Shown here piece after piece: positions 54,092 through 56,577 of a stretch of DNA of 56,577 nucleotides. Under the pieces are notes generated by a model. The model searched no databases and was not told where the DNA came from. It was given only the letters and a program-made list of their open reading frames with translations. A program made the position numbers and the translations under genes. Position 1 is the first letter of the stretch. Each line of letters begins with the position of its first letter. Origin of the DNA: Candidatus Contendibacter odensensis (lineage in GTDB: Bacteria > Pseudomonadota > Gammaproteobacteria > Competibacterales > Competibacteraceae); contig PDTV01000010.1 of assembly GCA_002747185.1 (NCBI GenBank), forward strand, positions 1 through 56,577, given 5' to 3'.

Positions 54092-55327
54092 ATGCGCGTC
54101 TTGCTGACCACCAACGAATATCCACCTCATGTTTACGGCGGTGCAGGTGTCCACGTCGAGTACCTGTCACGCGAACTGGCGAAGTTGACACCCATTGAGG
54201 TACGTACATTCCATAACCAAACGCATCATGACGGCCAATTGCATGTACGTGGCATCAAAATGGATACCACACATTTTGCCGGCTGCCCACAATCCTTTGT
54301 CTCACCGCTGAAAGCACTGAGTACTTGTCTGGCTTTTGTGGGTCAAGGGGTTGGTGATGACCTGGAAGACTGCGCTGAAATTATTCACTGTCATACCTGG
54401 TATGCCCACTTCAGTGGTATCCTCGCCAAAATCCTCTACAACATCCCGCTGGTTATTACTGTCCATTCACTAGAGCCGCTTCGTCCCTGGAAACGTGAAC
54501 AACTTGGCCATGGCTATGATTTGTCACGCTGGATTGAGAAAACAGCATTAGAAATGGCCGATTCGGTCATCGCAGTATCGCGTAGCACGCGTGATGATAT
54601 TTTGCACTTATTTGATATCGATCCTAATCGTGTTGTGGTAATCCCTAATGGTATTGATACCGATGAGTACCAGCAGATTGATCAGCCAGAAACGCTCAAT
54701 AAGCTTGGTATCAATCCCAATCAGCCTTATGTGCTGTTTGTAGGTCGCATGACCCGACAAAAAGGACTTTACTATTTTTTACAGGCTATTCCTCATCTTG
54801 ACCCGAGCCTGCAAGTCGTGCTGTGTGCCGGTGATGCAGATACCTTGGCCATGCAACGTGAGCTTGAGGAGATTGTAGAGGAGCTGCAAAATCAACGCCC
54901 CGGCATCGTGTGGATTCCTGAAATGCTATCACGCCAGGAAACGATAGCCTTATACTCGCATGCGACAATTTTTTGCTGTCCCTCCATCTACGAGCCGTTT
55001 GGAATTATTAACCTGGAAGCAATGGCCTGTGGTACACCCGTTGTTGGCAGTGCAGTAGGTGGCATCTGTGAAGTTGTAGTCGATGGTGAAACCGGCTTTT
55101 TAGTTGATCCGCATTTGTCTTCTGAACCCCCTCATGATCCTATTGCTCCAAGTCGTTTCGAGCGGGGTTTAGCCGATGCAATTAACCGCATCGCTAATGA
55201 TCCAGAGCTATGCCAACAAATGGCTCAAGCCGGTCGTGAGCGGGTTGAGCGTCATTACAGCTGGCGCAGCATTGCACAGCAGACTTACGATCTTTACCGC
55301 CAGTTAAGATCACAATACGATAGCTAA
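54092..55327 (+). CDS. GT4 glycogen synthase-like glycosyltransferase (GlgM/corynebacterial type)
   Basis: The 411-residue GT-B glycosyltransferase begins LLTTNEYPPHVYGGAGVHVEYL, a pattern typical of the corynebacterial-type glycogen synthase / maltose-1-phosphate synthase group (GT4). The donor site lies in the second half: FVGRMTRQKG, then PSIYEPFGIINLEAMACGTPVVG. It is unlike the GT5 GlgA at 6606. It may add glucose from ADP-glucose to glucan or to glucose 1-phosphate; which one cannot be settled by sequence reading. AAGGGAG precedes the ATG. No GlgE-sized gene is present. Confidence 0.87.
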   Translation: MRVLLTTNEYPPHVYGGAGVHVEYLSRELAKLTPIEVRTFHNQTHHDGQLHVRGIKMDTTHFAGCPQSFVSPLKALSTCLAFVGQGVGDDLEDCAEIIHCHTWYAHFSGILAKILYNIPLVITVHSLEPLRPWKREQLGHGYDLSRWIEKTALEMADSVIAVSRSTRDDILHLFDIDPNRVVVIPNGIDTDEYQQIDQPETLNKLGINPNQPYVLFVGRMTRQKGLYYFLQAIPHLDPSLQVVLCAGDADTLAMQRELEEIVEELQNQRPGIVWIPEMLSRQETIALYSHATIFCCPSIYEPFGIINLEAMACGTPVVGSAVGGICEVVVDGETGFLVDPHLSSEPPHDPIAPSRFERGLADAINRIANDPELCQQMAQAGRERVERHYSWRSIAQQTYDLYRQLRSQYDS

Positions 55328-55340
55328 CCATCTGTTTACC

Positions 55341-55378
55341 AGCCTGAAAAAAGGATATCGGATCATTTTTTTCAGGCT
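55341..55378. terminator. 12-bp perfect inverted repeat after the GT4 gene
   Basis: AGCCTGAAAAAA (55341-55352) and TTTTTTCAGGCT (55367-55378) form a perfect stem around a 14-nt loop, starting 14 bp after the stop. The T-run lies in the stem itself, so it could end transcription from the plus strand. It is weak as a terminator because no T-run follows. Confidence 0.5.
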
Positions 55379-55516
55379 GAGCCTCTTACCTCTTATATCC
55401 AGGGTGCAACGCTTTTGAGCTTTTATAATCTTTTCGTTTAGTATCTAACTAAAATAAATTCCTAAGGTCGATGTTCACATCCTGGTATCAAATCATCAAA
55501 GGGAGAATATTAACTA

Positions 55517-56314
55517 ATGGCTTCCACTTCTGTGATTAAAAATTCCCTGACGACTCCCAAGGTTCAAACGATTGGCACAGAGCAGCCTTGGCATTGGCTG
55601 GGTGCTGGCTGGAAGGATATGTGTCGTTCACCAGTAACGAGTGTCTCTTATGGATTACTATTTACTCTTATGGGCTATGTGTTGATTTATATGCTAGAAA
55701 CCCAATTGCATACGGCTTTAGCGCTGACCAGCGGCTTCCTGCTTGTTAGCCCCTTTCTGGCGGTTGGATTGTATGATATCAGCCGTCGACTCGAAGCCGG
55801 TGAGTCTGCTTCTTTGGGGCATGCGCTATTCGCATGGCAGCGCAATACATTACCAATTGCCCTCTTTGGGCTGCTGGTTGGCCTGCTAATGACTTTCTGG
55901 GTACGTCTGGCTGCCATTTTATTCGTAATTATCATGGTAAACCAGGGTGTACAATTTGACGCCTCAGCTGCAAGGCTTTTCTTTTCGGGTAGTGGTCTAA
56001 TTTTTCTGATAGCCTTTATAATAGTTGGCGCACTAATCGCTGCAGTAGTATTTGCAATTAGTGTCGTTTCTATTCCGATGTTGCTGGACCGTAAGACTGA
56101 CTTGATTACTGCGGTAATGACCAGTGTTACTGCCGTCCGCATTAACCCGGTGCCCATGCTTCTCTGGGCAGCATTAATTGTTATTTTCACCGGTATGGGT
56201 CTTCTGGTTTTTTTCCTGGGCTTGGCTATTGCCATGCCATTAATCGGCCATGCAACGTGGCATGCTTATCGTGATTTAGTCGATAATAACGAGATTGAGC
56301 AAAATTCACTTTAA
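55517..56314 (+). CDS. DUF2189 membrane protein
   Basis: The 265-residue integral membrane protein has about six hydrophobic helices and the DUF2189 pattern WLGAGWKDMCRSPVTSVSYGLLF near the N-terminus and GHATWHAYRDLV near the C-terminus. It has been linked by annotation to cytochrome-related membrane proteins but has no proven role. GGGAG precedes the ATG at 55517, and the promoter probably lies in the AT-rich 55380-55500 stretch. Confidence 0.87.
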   Translation: MASTSVIKNSLTTPKVQTIGTEQPWHWLGAGWKDMCRSPVTSVSYGLLFTLMGYVLIYMLETQLHTALALTSGFLLVSPFLAVGLYDISRRLEAGESASLGHALFAWQRNTLPIALFGLLVGLLMTFWVRLAAILFVIIMVNQGVQFDASAARLFFSGSGLIFLIAFIIVGALIAAVVFAISVVSIPMLLDRKTDLITAVMTSVTAVRINPVPMLLWAALIVIFTGMGLLVFFLGLAIAMPLIGHATWHAYRDLVDNNEIEQNSL

Positions 56315-56329
56315 TAACATGGTAGTGGC

Positions 56330-56577
56330 TTAATTCCGGGTGATTTTAAGCGGCTTTGGCAGCGGTAGGTGGTGGAGTGATACCGCTTTTTCCTTTCTTT
56401 GAGGAATAAGTGGTACTGGTGTAATTGGTACGGCTTCGCAAACAGAAGATTTCCCGGTTACCGGCACAGGCAGATTTGAAGTGCTTGCTGGAAGAGATAG
56501 CTCATAGTAAATCAGTATGGCGTGCTCAGCTTGCCTGCATAAGGATTCAGGCTGGTTTTTGCTACGTAACTTTTGTT
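56330..56577 (-). CDS. partial minus-strand frame from the right edge, possible integrase N-terminal fragment
   Basis: A frame with no stop enters from the right edge and ends at 56330-56332, giving 81 visible codons. The first part (KNQPESLCRQAEHAILIYYEL) resembles the N-terminal SAM-like helical domain of integron or phage tyrosine recombinases. The remaining ~55 residues are Pro/Val/Lys-rich and not recognisable, and no catalytic Arg-His-Tyr region could fit before the stop. If it is an integrase, it is cut short. The start lies outside the window; this could also be a chance frame. Confidence 0.35.
   Translation of the reverse strand, partial: QKLRSKNQPESLCRQAEHAILIYYELSLPASTSNLPVPVTGKSSVCEAVPITPVPLIPQRKEKAVSLHHLPLPKPLKITRN

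Noticed and set aside
55687..56235. 182-codon minus-strand open frame
   Set aside because: It is antisense to the DUF2189 gene; its basic, Ser/Thr-rich composition is the usual shadow of a hydrophobic protein.

Overview
The window reads as an ordinary proteobacterial chromosome segment of moderate GC content (estimated by eye), most likely from a gamma- or betaproteobacterium. The main evidence is the conserved block topA-smg-dprA-LysM / def-fmt-rsmB-DUF4390-ntrY-ntrX-trkA, together with erpA, rppH, rraA, an S-methylthioinosine phosphorylase next to an HGPRT-like gene, and a PBP1C / alpha-2-macroglobulin pair. I cannot name a genus. No rRNA, tRNA, CRISPR array or prophage was seen.

Layout. 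1-151: non-coding, with a short tandem repeat. 152-3014 (minus): tyrS, erpA, argC. 3204-3704 (plus): a membrane-anchored thioredoxin-like protein. 3746-9450 (minus): a four-gene alpha-glucan cluster of GH13, GlgA and two GH57 proteins. 9663-10420 (minus): bfd-bfr iron store. 10888-16209 (minus): a giant alpha-2-macroglobulin flanked by two copies of a hairpin repeat. 16581-20159 (plus): rppH, an FmdB-type zinc ribbon and pbpC. 20171-21277 (minus): lgt and a PUA-only remnant of an RlmI-like methyltransferase. 21406-24610 (plus): a divergent HSP90-like chaperone and DAHP synthase.

24652-26644 is the clearest accessory region. Two decayed IS630-type copies share the same internal lesions. Between them lie a BrnT/BrnA toxin-antitoxin pair and a scrap of a possible ParD-like antitoxin. 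26695-34941 returns to chromosomal genes: tag, an alpha/beta hydrolase, an FlK-like thioesterase, the fused acyl-CoA mutase IcmF, a DUF4124 protein, an IS1-like remnant, rraA, HGPRT and MTIP.

35056-41006 (minus) holds tsaC, topA, smg, dprA and a LysM lipoprotein. 41170-49526 (plus) holds def through trkA in an overlapping operon. 49653-56314 (plus) holds a PCMT-like methyltransferase, tolC, an RDD protein, an FAH-family enzyme, a flavodoxin-like oxidoreductase, a second (GT4) glycogen-synthase-like enzyme and a DUF2189 membrane protein. A partial reading frame enters from the right edge on the minus strand.

Functional themes are alpha-glucan storage (two different glycogen-synthase-type enzymes plus GH13/GH57 proteins), envelope building and defence (A2M, PBP1C, Lgt, LysM, TolC), translation and RNA maturation (TyrS, TsaC, Def, Fmt, RsmB, RppH), and short branched acyl-CoA metabolism (IcmF with a thioesterase). 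The most unusual signals are a three-copy paired-hairpin repeat with a compensatory base change, the twin non-autonomous IS630 derivatives around brnTA, a GH57 paralogue whose nucleophile position is Asp, an NtrX-type regulator without GAFTGA, and the IcmF-thioesterase operon. I found no complete, clearly undescribed multi-gene system.
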